From NCBI RefSeq assembly GCF_019635465.1, contig NZ_JAHBZK010000011.1, positions 1 through 64,000 on the forward strand: a stretch of 64,000 bases of DNA, read 5' to 3'. Both the position numbers and the translations under genes were made by a program. A model generated the notes under the pieces. The model saw only the letters and a program-made list of their open reading frames with translations. It ran no database searches and was not told where the DNA came from. Numbering within the stretch: position 1 is the stretch's first letter; each line of letters begins with the position of its first letter. Origin of the DNA: Hydrogenophaga sp. (GTDB taxonomy: Bacteria; Pseudomonadota; Gammaproteobacteria; Burkholderiales; Burkholderiaceae_C). Of the stretch, positions 26,424 to 33,762 are shown in pieces.

Positions 26424-27212
26424 ATGGAAGAAGTCGATCCACCCAAACTCCTCGACGCCGACCGCCGCAGCCTGCTGCGTGCAGCCACCCGCCTGGTCGG
26501 GTCTTTCGAAGCCGAGGACGTTGTCCAGGATGCCTATGTCCGCGCTCTCGAGGCGGATGGCTTGACGCTCAACACCACACAAGCCTGGCTGCGCACCGTG
26601 GTGCGCAATCTGGCCATTGACCGATGGCGGCGACGCGAATGGATGACACAGTGGACAACCCAGCTGGCATTCGATGAGACGCACAGGTGGGAGGCGCCTT
26701 CGGCCGAAGAGGATGCGTCGCTGGAGCAGGAGGCCGCCCAGGTTGTGCGTCGCCTCGCCAGACTACTGACGCCCGTCGAAGGTGCCGCTCTGCTGTTGCA
26801 CGAGGTGTTCGATGTGGAGCACGCCGAAATAGCCCGGGGTGCCGGTCGATCGGAAGCGGCAAACCGACAACAGCTGAAACGCGCGCTTCGACGGCTGCGC
26901 CAGAAAGATGACGCGAGCCCGGAAACAGATGGGGGAAACGAGCAAGTCATTCGCGCCTATCTGCATTCGTTGCGCACGTGTGATCCAGGCATTCTTTGGG
27001 GCATGTTGCGAGAGCCACCCATTCGGGCGTTCGCAGGTGCACCGACCAGAATGGCCGCGTCGGGTCATGCGACGATGCCCTCCACAAGCATCGGTGGCCT
27101 TGTGCAGATGGGTGGGCAACTTGGGCTGATCCTCAGCCTGGACGGGGTGAGGCTTTGCGTTGTGCCATTGGGGATTTGCGCAAGGCGCGAGCTTGATGAC
27201 GTGACCGGCTGA
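26424..27212 (+). CDS. ECF-type RNA polymerase sigma factor (second, SigJ-like)
   Basis: A 262-residue sigma-70 family factor. Region 2 includes FEAEDVVQDAYVRALEADG and RTVVRNLAIDRWRRREW. Region 4 includes FDVEHAEIARGAGRSEAANRQQLKRALRRLRQK (about residues 135-170). A C-terminal portion of about 85 residues (AYLHSLRTCDPGILWGML onward) recalls the NTF2-like tail of SigJ factors but is much shorter. The ATG at 26424 is preferred because region 2 begins soon after; upstream in-frame codons add an unconserved leader. There is no anti-sigma gene nearby. The divergent ClpP-like gene is a candidate target. Confidence 0.82.
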   Translation: MEEVDPPKLLDADRRSLLRAATRLVGSFEAEDVVQDAYVRALEADGLTLNTTQAWLRTVVRNLAIDRWRRREWMTQWTTQLAFDETHRWEAPSAEEDASLEQEAAQVVRRLARLLTPVEGAALLLHEVFDVEHAEIARGAGRSEAANRQQLKRALRRLRQKDDASPETDGGNEQVIRAYLHSLRTCDPGILWGMLREPPIRAFAGAPTRMAASGHATMPSTSIGGLVQMGGQLGLILSLDGVRLCVVPLGICARRELDDVTG

Positions 27213-27365
27213 TGGTCTCTGCGGAATCAAGCGCTGGGGATGGAGAAACCGAAACGCCGTATTCAGCCCCGAGCAACCGCAAGTCACCCACCATCGCCAG
27301 GTGTTGGCACACATGAATTGCCAGCACGGCCGGGAGCCACCGTCCAACCTCGCGACAGGCACCCC

Positions 27366-28262
27366 TCAACGCTGAGTGGGCTCGCCCTCACCCGTCAAGC
27401 CCTGCGCCAGCGCCTCGAACACAACCCGGATCCGCCGCGAGGTGCGCAGCTCGCGGTGCGACACCAGCCAGATCGGAAAGCGCACGGGTGGCACGTCGTC
27501 GAGCACGCGCACGATGCCCGGCGTGGCCTGCGCGATCTCGTCCATCATGGCGCCGATGCCCAGGCCCTCGCGCACCAGGCGCCAGTGCACGACGGAGTGA
27601 TCGGCATAGCAGCTGAAGTTGGCTTCGCTCACGGGCAGGCCATGGTGGCGCAGGAAGCCCAGGTACTGGCCGTTGCGGTCGGAACCCACGAAGGGCAGGT
27701 GCTCCGCCTCCTCGCCCGTGCGCGGGTGGCCGTGGGCCTTGACCCAGTCTTCAGACGCATAGAAGTGCGCATGGGCATCGCGCACCAGCCGGGCGATCAG
27801 GTCCGGTTGCTCGGGCTTGACGTGCCGGATGGCAATGTCGGCTTCGCGGCGCTGCAAGTCGCTCAGCGCATTGGTGGCGATCACCTCGATCGCGATGCCC
27901 GGCACCTGTTCGCGCAGCCGCTGCACCAGCGGGGGCAGCAGGCTGGCGGCCACCATGTCGGTGGCAGAGACCGACACCACGCCGCCCGCTGCCTGTGAGC
28001 GACCGGTGGCCACCAGGCTCATGGCCTCGGCGGCGGTGCCCATCGCGCGGGCATGTTCCAGCAGGTCCAGCCCGGTGGGCGTGAGCACCATGGACCTGCC
28101 CAGGCGCTCGAACAGCGTCACACCCATGCTGAGTTCGATGGCCGCGACCTGGCGGCTCAGGGTGGACTGGGTCAGCCCCAGCTTGCGGGCGGCGGCCGAC
28201 AGCGAGCCGGTTTCGGCGGTTTCCAGGAACGCGCGCAGCTGGTTCCAGTCGAGTGTGTTCAT
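27366..28262 (-). CDS. LysR-family transcriptional regulator
   Basis: A 298-residue LysR regulator with a standard N-terminal helix-turn-helix (WNQLRAFLETAETGSLSAAARKLGLTQSTLSRQVA, about residues 6-40) and a substrate-binding domain ending near VFEALAQGL. It resembles LTTRs that control a divergent gene. The neighbouring divergent gene is a class I methyltransferase 95 bp away, with an inverted repeat between them. The inducer is unknown. Confidence 0.88.
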   Translation of the reverse strand: MNTLDWNQLRAFLETAETGSLSAAARKLGLTQSTLSRQVAAIELSMGVTLFERLGRSMVLTPTGLDLLEHARAMGTAAEAMSLVATGRSQAAGGVVSVSATDMVAASLLPPLVQRLREQVPGIAIEVIATNALSDLQRREADIAIRHVKPEQPDLIARLVRDAHAHFYASEDWVKAHGHPRTGEEAEHLPFVGSDRNGQYLGFLRHHGLPVSEANFSCYADHSVVHWRLVREGLGIGAMMDEIAQATPGIVRVLDDVPPVRFPIWLVSHRELRTSRRIRVVFEALAQGLTGEGEPTQR

Positions 28263-28281
28263 GGGCTTGATCTATGCGTGG

Positions 28282-28330
28282 ATGCATGAGTTGTCTGCAA
28301 TTTAAGGCAATTCCCTTCGGTGTCATGCAT
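28282..28330. promoter_or_regulatory. Inverted repeat ATGCATGA / TCATGCAT in divergent LysR promoter
   Basis: Eight-base arms at 28282-28289 and 28323-28330, separated by 33 bp, lie between the LysR gene and the methyltransferase gene. Such spacing would place two regulator-bound sites on nearly the same DNA face. AT-rich sequence between the arms (GCAATTTAAGGCAATT) probably contains the promoters. Confidence 0.4.
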
Positions 28331-28357
28331 AGATAGCATCCGGTCCGTCGCTGGACG

Positions 28358-29089
28358 ATGACTGCCGGCGCCAGCCACCTGCCTCTTATGTCCACTCCTT
28401 CACTGTCCTCCTCGGCCCATGCCGCACCCGCCACGGGGCAGGCCGCCGTTTCCGCTCGCAAGGCCCGGTTCTGGGACCGCATTGCAACCAAGTACGCGGC
28501 CGACCCCATTGCGGACCCGGCGGGCTACGAGGCCACGTTGAGGCGGGTCCAGGGCTTCTTGAAGATCAGTGACGAGGTGCTCGAAATCGGCTGCGGCACC
28601 GGCACCACCGCGTTGCACCTGGCGCCCTTCACCCACCGGCTGCGGGCGACCGACGTGTCGGCCGAGATGATCGACATTGCGCGCGACAAGCTGGTGGTCG
28701 ATCCGCTGCCGCAGTTGAGCTTCGAGGTGGCCGACGCCGACACGGCGGTGGCGGCACCCGGCAGCCAGGACGTGGTGATGGCCTTCAACCTGCTGCACCT
28801 GGTCGACGATCTGGACCAGGCACTGGCCATGGCGGTACAGACCTTGCGGCCGGGCGGACTGCTGCTGGCCAAGACCCCCTGCGTGGGCGAGATGAACCCC
28901 TTGATCACTCGCCTGGCCCTGCCGCTGATGCGCGCCGTGGGCAAGGCGCCGCCCGTGCTGTGCTTCAAGGCACCGGCGCTGCTGGCGGCCATGCAACGCC
29001 TGGGCCTGGAAGTGCTGGCGGTGGAACGCCATGGCACCCGCCAGGGCAAGGACATCCGCCTCTTCACCGCCGCCCGCAAGCCGGCCTGA
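28358..29089 (+). CDS. Class I SAM-dependent methyltransferase
   Basis: A 243-residue methyltransferase with a full Rossmann set: motif I VLEIGCGTGTTALHLAP (about residues 70-86), motif II ATDVSAEMIDIARDK, motif III around FEVADADTAV, and a post-motif QDVVMAFNLLHLVDDL. The C-terminal half is hydrophobic (MNPLITRLALPLMRAVGK), as in enzymes acting on membrane-associated or small hydrophobic substrates. The acceptor is unknown. Either ATG at 28358 or ATG at 28388 could be the start. Control by the divergent LysR is likely. Confidence 0.82.
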   Translation: MTAGASHLPLMSTPSLSSSAHAAPATGQAAVSARKARFWDRIATKYAADPIADPAGYEATLRRVQGFLKISDEVLEIGCGTGTTALHLAPFTHRLRATDVSAEMIDIARDKLVVDPLPQLSFEVADADTAVAAPGSQDVVMAFNLLHLVDDLDQALAMAVQTLRPGGLLLAKTPCVGEMNPLITRLALPLMRAVGKAPPVLCFKAPALLAAMQRLGLEVLAVERHGTRQGKDIRLFTAARKPA

Positions 29090-29113
29090 GCTTCCCCCTC
29101 CTTCGTTCGCAGA

Positions 29114-29131
29114 CCTGGTTGCCGAACCAGG
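29114..29131. terminator. Stem-loop CCTGGTT-GCCG-AACCAGG
   Basis: A perfect 7-bp stem with a tetraloop lies 25 bases after the methyltransferase stop codon. No U-tract follows, so it may be a weak terminator, a 3' mRNA stabiliser or part of the leader of the next gene. Confidence 0.35.
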
Positions 29132-29238
29132 CTGGGCGTTCGTTCGCCCGGTCGGGCCGGTTCACGCCACCCGTACCCCATTTCCTGTCCACAAACCTTC
29201 AAGCAGATCAACACCGACGCACCGCGTGGAGTCCCCGC

Positions 29239-29859
29239 ATGAAGCTTCTCCTGATCGATGACCAACCCATCTTCGCCGCGGGCCTGGCCCATGCCCTGGG
29301 CGAACGCGAGCCCGGCATCGAGGTGGCATCCGCGCGGTGCCTGGCCGATGCCTTCGCCCAGATCGCCGCGCAACCCGATGTCGAGCTGGTGTTGGTGGAC
29401 CATCGACCGGGCAAGCCGGACGGCGTCGAGGTGCTGGCGCGCATCGGCGCCACCCACCCCTGGCTGGTGCGGGTGCTGATGTCCAGCGAGGAAAACCGCG
29501 CGCTGCAGTTGCGTGCCAGGCAGGCGGGCGCTGCGGGCTTCGTCGGCAAGTCGCTCTCGGTCGACGGCATGCTCTCGGCACTGAAGGCCGTGCGGGCCGG
29601 CGGCACGCACTTCCCTCACGAATGTTTCCCCCACGAATGCGACGCTCAGATGGCGGCGCCGTCGAGTCTGGTTCCCACCTCGCGCCAGCGTGAGGTGCTG
29701 GACCTGGTGTCGCGCGGCCTGCCCAACAAGCGCATCGCCAGCCAGCTGGGCATCGCGGAGCGCACGGTCAAGCTGCACGTGGCCGCCTTGCTCGATCGCC
29801 TGCAGGCCCACAACCGCACGCACCTGCTGCTGCGGGCCAGAGAGCACGGCTTGCTCTGA
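29239..29859 (+). CDS. NarL/FixJ-type response regulator (LuxR HTH), orphan
   Basis: A 206-residue two-component response regulator. The receiver domain (residues 1-120) has the acidic pocket LLIDDQP, the phosphorylation Asp in VLVDHRPGKPDG (about 55) and the conserved Lys in FVGKSLS. The LuxR helix-turn-helix (about residues 145-200) has PTSRQREVLDLVSRGLPNKRIASQLGIAERTVKLHVAALLDRL. The linker carries a duplicated FPHEC pentapeptide. The start is placed by the family's opening MKLLLIDDQ. No histidine kinase is encoded in the window. Confidence 0.88.
   Translation: MKLLLIDDQPIFAAGLAHALGEREPGIEVASARCLADAFAQIAAQPDVELVLVDHRPGKPDGVEVLARIGATHPWLVRVLMSSEENRALQLRARQAGAAGFVGKSLSVDGMLSALKAVRAGGTHFPHECFPHECDAQMAAPSSLVPTSRQREVLDLVSRGLPNKRIASQLGIAERTVKLHVAALLDRLQAHNRTHLLLRAREHGLL
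29611..29640 (+). repeat. In-frame 15-bp tandem duplication in response-regulator linker
   Basis: TTCCCTCACGAATGT is followed by TTCCCCCACGAATGC (13 of 15 identical). Each unit encodes Phe-Pro-His-Glu-Cys. The duplication lies between the receiver and DNA-binding domains. Confidence 0.85.
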
Positions 29860-29916
29860 CGCCGGCCTGGGCAAGGTGGCCGGCACCAAAGCCGTCGCGC
29901 GACGGCCCGCGAAGGG

Positions 29917-30807
29917 TCACCGACCCGGCGCTGGTGCGGTTGTCCGGCTGGGCGCAGGCGCGCCATCCACCGACAAGCGCCCACCGCCACCCAGGCCCTG
30001 CCCCTTGACGCGCTGCGGTTGGTACTGGCGCGCTGCGCGCACCATGTTGTTGTAGGCGTCCGCAAACGCCGCCGCAATGACCTTGCCCTGCTCGGTCCGG
30101 GAGTACGCACCCGCGTTGCCCGCATTGCCCGAGCCCCTCATGAGGGCGGCAAAGTTGAAATCCGTCTTCGAGGCGCTGCCCTCGGACACCGCCACCTGAA
30201 CGCCAGAGCGGTTGTCCACCAGAGACAACATGGCCGTGGCCTCCTTGTTCTGCAGACCCCCCGCCACGCGTGCGAGTGAATCGCCCTTGCTGCCAAGCAG
30301 GGACGCCAGGCCAAGGCTGGCACCGCCCGCGTTCGAGTTCGAGAACAGCACTTCGGGCGAGAGCGAGTAGTCCGCCGCGACCATCTGGCCCCGGCCCATG
30401 TTGCTGCCCGAGCGGGTGTTGCCGCTTTCGGCCAATGCGCGCTCGCGGTCCATCGACTGAAGGCCCGCCGCGCTGCGCTCCACCACCACAAAGCAGTTGG
30501 ATTGCTGAACCATCAACCTGAGCAGATTAGCAGTGGGCGGCAGGCGGTACTCGTTGCGCAGCACGGTGTACCAACCCGCGCTCTGGTTCTCGACCAGGGC
30601 CAGCGTGCCCAGCGGGGACTCGCACCGTTCGAGCTGGTCGCTCGCGTTGGCAGCGGCGCTGCCACTGGCGCCGCCAGTGGTTGCGTTGTTGGACCCGCCA
30701 CCCAGGTTCATGGACGTCAACGAGCCCACCGTGGGCATGGACTCGCAGCCCGTCAACAGGCTCGCCGACACCAGCAGGGCCGACACGCTCGTGAATCGTA
30801 GGTTCAC
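29917..30807 (-). CDS. CsgG-like outer-membrane lipoprotein
   Basis: A 296-residue lipoprotein. A GTG start at 30807 is chosen because GGAG lies six bases upstream and gives a neat signal (NLRFTSVSALLVSASLLTGC, lipobox LLTGC); an ATG at 30819 is the alternative. After a Gly/Ser/Asn-rich linker, the core matches CsgG/HfaB-type proteins: QSNCFVVVERSAAGL, MVAADYSLSPEVLFS and ATAMLSLVDNRSGVQVAVSEG. CsgG forms export pores for curli, but many relatives have unknown roles. A C-terminal Arg/Pro-rich tail is unusual. It is divergent from the repeat lipoprotein at 31018, and both genes carry the same promoter-proximal motif. Confidence 0.7.
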   Translation of the reverse strand: MNLRFTSVSALLVSASLLTGCESMPTVGSLTSMNLGGGSNNATTGGASGSAAANASDQLERCESPLGTLALVENQSAGWYTVLRNEYRLPPTANLLRLMVQQSNCFVVVERSAAGLQSMDRERALAESGNTRSGSNMGRGQMVAADYSLSPEVLFSNSNAGGASLGLASLLGSKGDSLARVAGGLQNKEATAMLSLVDNRSGVQVAVSEGSASKTDFNFAALMRGSGNAGNAGAYSRTEQGKVIAAAFADAYNNMVRAARQYQPQRVKGQGLGGGGRLSVDGAPAPSRTTAPAPGR

Positions 30808-30864
30808 CTTGCACTCCATTTGCAGTTCAAAGGCGGCGAGCGTAGGTAGGCCGTCGAACAGCGG

Positions 30865-30957
30865 CAATAGACCTTAGGTGCAGGTGCCCTGGCCCGCGCG
30901 CGCTTGGCGCCTGGGTCGGCTGCGTTTTCGTCGAGGAGATGCACCAAAGGTCTATAG
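30865..30957. promoter_or_regulatory. Duplicated divergent motif TGCACCWAAGGTCTATWG
   Basis: The 18-mer TGCACCAAAGGTCTATAG lies on the plus strand at 30940-30957, and a copy matching 16 of 18 bases lies on the minus strand at 30882-30865. Each points toward its own gene and ends 57-60 bases before that gene's start codon (31018 and 30807). The matching distances suggest each is a core promoter or operator, with TCTATA/TCTATT as a possible -10 element, so both lipoproteins should be co-regulated. Confidence 0.6.
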
Positions 30958-31017
30958 GCGAGCCGCGCGCGCGTTCCTAGCATCCGCCGCACTTTTCACA
31001 GTCGAGAGGACTTACGC

Positions 31018-32937
31018 GTGCGACGAGATCATTTTTCCCATGGTGGCCAGCGGCATCGCGCTGTCACTTCATCCTTGCTGGCGCTGTGTCTGGCGGCGGG
31101 CGCCTCGCTGGCCCTGGTGGCCTGTGGCGGTGGCGGGGGTTCCGCCGGCACTGAGCCGACGCCAGCGCCCACCCCGCAACGCTGGAACCTTACCGTCACC
31201 ACATCGGGCACCGGCACGGTGACATCGCTGCCCTCGGGCATCAATTGCGGCGCGGCGTGCACGGCCAGCTTCGACGCCAATGCGCGCGTCAGCCTCGGCG
31301 CCCAACCGGCGCAGGGCCACTCGTTCTCGGGATGGGGCGGCGCATGCAGCGGTGCCACCACCACCTGCACGGTGACGATGTCGCAGGCGCAGTCCGTTGC
31401 TGCGGCCTTTGTGCCTGTCAACGGCGCCACCAACCATTCGCTGCAGGTCTCGGTCAACGGTGGCGGGCGCGTCACGTCGCAACCTGCGGGCATCAACTGT
31501 GGTGCCACCTGTGCGGCGCAGTACGCCTCGGGCACGGCCGTGTCGCTGACCGCCGCGCCGGACGCGGGTCAGACCTTCACCGGCTGGGGTGGCGCGTGCG
31601 CGGGCGCGTCAACCACCTGCAGCGTGTCGCTCACGCAGGACCGCAACGTGCTGGCCAGCTTTGCTGCCATCACCGCAACGCCCACCTGGGGCATGGCCGA
31701 GCTGGTCGAGGCCAGCAACGACTTCAACGTCACCGCGAGCGGCTTGGTCTACCAGGTCAACGCCGTGTCACCCAACGGCAACGCCATGGTGATCTGGCAA
31801 CAACCCGATGGGCAACCCAATGGCACCGTCAGCAAGGTCTACTCGCGCCTGTACCTGGCCGGCCAGGGTTGGCAGCCGATCGTGCAGGTCACGGACCTGT
31901 CCGACTTCAGCAACCGGCAACTGGTGGGGGGCAAGCTCTTTCTCAACGACCAGGGCGCGGCCACCTGGGTGCGGCCCAACATGGACGCGCGCCGCTACAC
32001 CGTGGCCAGTGGTTGGGGTGCTGCCAGCATTGCGCCGAACAAGCCCACGGGCTCCGGCTCGCTCAGCGCCGGCGTCGTGGACAGCGCGGGCAATCTCAGC
32101 CTGGTGACGGTGGGCAGCGACGTCTACAACATCAGCTTGCAGGCGAACGGGCAATGGGGCGCCTGGGTCCTCATCGACACCAGCGGCTCGCTCGACACCG
32201 ACGTGGCCGACATCGCCCGCAGCAGCAACGGCAGCGCCATGGCCATCTGGGCCGAGCGCAACCCCGGCGACAGCAACCACAGCATGAAGGCCGCGCGGTT
32301 CGACCCGATCTCCGGGTGGCAGGCGCCGGTGACGATCGACAACAGCCTGGACGACGTGGTGGTGGACAGCCCGCCCCGCGTGGCCATGGACGCCGCGGGC
32401 AACGCGTTGGCCATCTGGCGCCAGGGCGCATCGGTGTGGGTCAGCGCGTTCAACCCCACCACCGGCTGGGCCGCCCCCAGTGCCCACGACACCGGTGCCC
32501 TGGCCAGCGTGCCCTTGCGCATCCGCCTGGCCATGGCGCCCGACGGCCGCGCGGTGGCCGCGTGGCAAAGCGGCATCTACGCCATCAAGACCATGACCTT
32601 CGAACCCGGCGTGGGCCTGGGCGCGCCGGTCGAGGCGACGCCCTACGCGCTGGACCGCGAACTCGGCATCGACAGCCAGGGCCGTGCCACGCTGGTCTAT
32701 GTGGCGGTCAACCAGTGGCCCAACCCGACCTCGCCCGAGATCAGCGTGTACGCGCGGCGCCTGAACTGGGGCCAGCCCTGGGGTGCGCAGTCACTGCTGG
32801 AAACCCAGCCTGGCGGCATCAAGACGGGCCTGGCGGTGTCGTTCAACACCAATGGGCAAGGCCTGGCCACCTGGGCGCAAAACGACTCGGCCACATCGGA
32901 CGTGCGCAACAGCCTCTGGAGCAACCTGCTGCGCTGA
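31018..32937 (+). CDS. Surface lipoprotein with two InlB B-like repeats and beta-propeller-like repeats
   Basis: A 639-residue lipoprotein. GTG start with GAGAGGA upstream; signal peptide with lipobox LVAC (Cys about 36), then a Gly run. Two bacterial-Ig/InlB B-type repeats follow (about residues 58-128 and 140-215). Each has the pattern GTVTSLPSGINCG.C, then F.GWGGAC.G....C.V.....VAA.F, with paired cysteines probably forming disulfides. The remaining 400 residues hold about eight repeats of the type G-x-A-x-A-x-W after D/N-x-x-G (for example DAAGNALAIWRQG and APDGRAVAAWQSG), suggesting a beta-propeller. Probable cell-surface binding or adhesion; ligand unknown. Confidence 0.75.
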   Translation: MRRDHFSHGGQRHRAVTSSLLALCLAAGASLALVACGGGGGSAGTEPTPAPTPQRWNLTVTTSGTGTVTSLPSGINCGAACTASFDANARVSLGAQPAQGHSFSGWGGACSGATTTCTVTMSQAQSVAAAFVPVNGATNHSLQVSVNGGGRVTSQPAGINCGATCAAQYASGTAVSLTAAPDAGQTFTGWGGACAGASTTCSVSLTQDRNVLASFAAITATPTWGMAELVEASNDFNVTASGLVYQVNAVSPNGNAMVIWQQPDGQPNGTVSKVYSRLYLAGQGWQPIVQVTDLSDFSNRQLVGGKLFLNDQGAATWVRPNMDARRYTVASGWGAASIAPNKPTGSGSLSAGVVDSAGNLSLVTVGSDVYNISLQANGQWGAWVLIDTSGSLDTDVADIARSSNGSAMAIWAERNPGDSNHSMKAARFDPISGWQAPVTIDNSLDDVVVDSPPRVAMDAAGNALAIWRQGASVWVSAFNPTTGWAAPSAHDTGALASVPLRIRLAMAPDGRAVAAWQSGIYAIKTMTFEPGVGLGAPVEATPYALDRELGIDSQGRATLVYVAVNQWPNPTSPEISVYARRLNWGQPWGAQSLLETQPGGIKTGLAVSFNTNGQGLATWAQNDSATSDVRNSLWSNLLR

Positions 32938-32950
32938 ATGGCGGCGGCGA

Positions 32951-33751
32951 TCAGGTCGACACGCTGACCTCGATCGCCCCGAAGACCCCGTAGTCCGCGA
33001 CGACGCGGTCTCCGGCGGTCACCTGCAAGGGCACCATGCAGGTGCCGCACGACGCCCAGTCACCGGCCTTGAATCCCACGCCCAGTGTCGACAGCGCGTT
33101 GGCCAGCCAGGTGAGCGCGGTCAGGGGGTCGCCCAGCAGCGCCCTGCCCGCGCCTTCGCGCGTGCATCGGGCTTGCCCGTCGGCACCGGTCACGGTGGCG
33201 TGCACCGGGTGGGCGGCGAGGTCCATCTCGCGCCACGCGGGCGGCGCAGCCGCCCCGAAGAGGAAGCGCCCGGCGCAGGCGTCGTCGGCAATCAACTGCG
33301 CTTTGCCGGCGCGGGTGAACTCGGCGTAGCGCGAGTCGGGCAGTTCAAACGCAGGGTGCAGCGAAGCCACCGCGGCCAGCACCTCTTGCTGTGTGTAGGG
33401 CACCTCGCGCGGCGGCAGGTCGGCACCCAGGCGGAAGGCGAACTCCGGCTCGACCACACGCATGCGGTTGCCCTGCAGCGAGAGCGTGCTGCCCATGGGG
33501 TGCACGAAGCCACCGAGGATGCGGCCGGCCAGCGGGCCGTCCACCTGAATGTGCGCCTGCCCGGCCTCGCTGGTGGCGGCGATCTTCCAGCCCACCACGC
33601 TGTCGTTCGCCACCGCCGGCAGCGCGGCCTGGATGGCGTGGCCCTGCGCCTCGGTGTGCGGGCGCAGCGCGTCGGGCAGCGCGTCAATGACGTCGCCTTG
33701 CTGGCGCGCGGCCCACAACAGTCGGGCGGCTTCGGTTTGGTTGCGCTCCAT
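32951..33751 (-). CDS. 2-keto-4-pentenoate hydratase / fumarylacetoacetate hydrolase-family enzyme
   Basis: A 266-residue MhpD-like hydratase. Its chain contains GWKIAATSEAGQ, then VEPEFAFRLGADLPPR (metal-binding Glu pair) and GNRMRVVEPE, matching the decarboxylase/hydratase group that adds water to 2-oxopent-4-enoate in meta-cleavage routes. Here it is the last gene of a sulfur-metabolism operon, 11 bp after metY, with no meta-cleavage dioxygenase nearby, so the true substrate is uncertain. The start at 33751 is preferred because it begins in the family's N-terminal helix. It converges on the surface lipoprotein gene. Confidence 0.82.
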   Translation of the reverse strand: MERNQTEAARLLWAARQQGDVIDALPDALRPHTEAQGHAIQAALPAVANDSVVGWKIAATSEAGQAHIQVDGPLAGRILGGFVHPMGSTLSLQGNRMRVVEPEFAFRLGADLPPREVPYTQQEVLAAVASLHPAFELPDSRYAEFTRAGKAQLIADDACAGRFLFGAAAPPAWREMDLAAHPVHATVTGADGQARCTREGAGRALLGDPLTALTWLANALSTLGVGFKAGDWASCGTCMVPLQVTAGDRVVADYGVFGAIEVSVST

Positions 33752-33762
33752 GCGGCGCGCCC

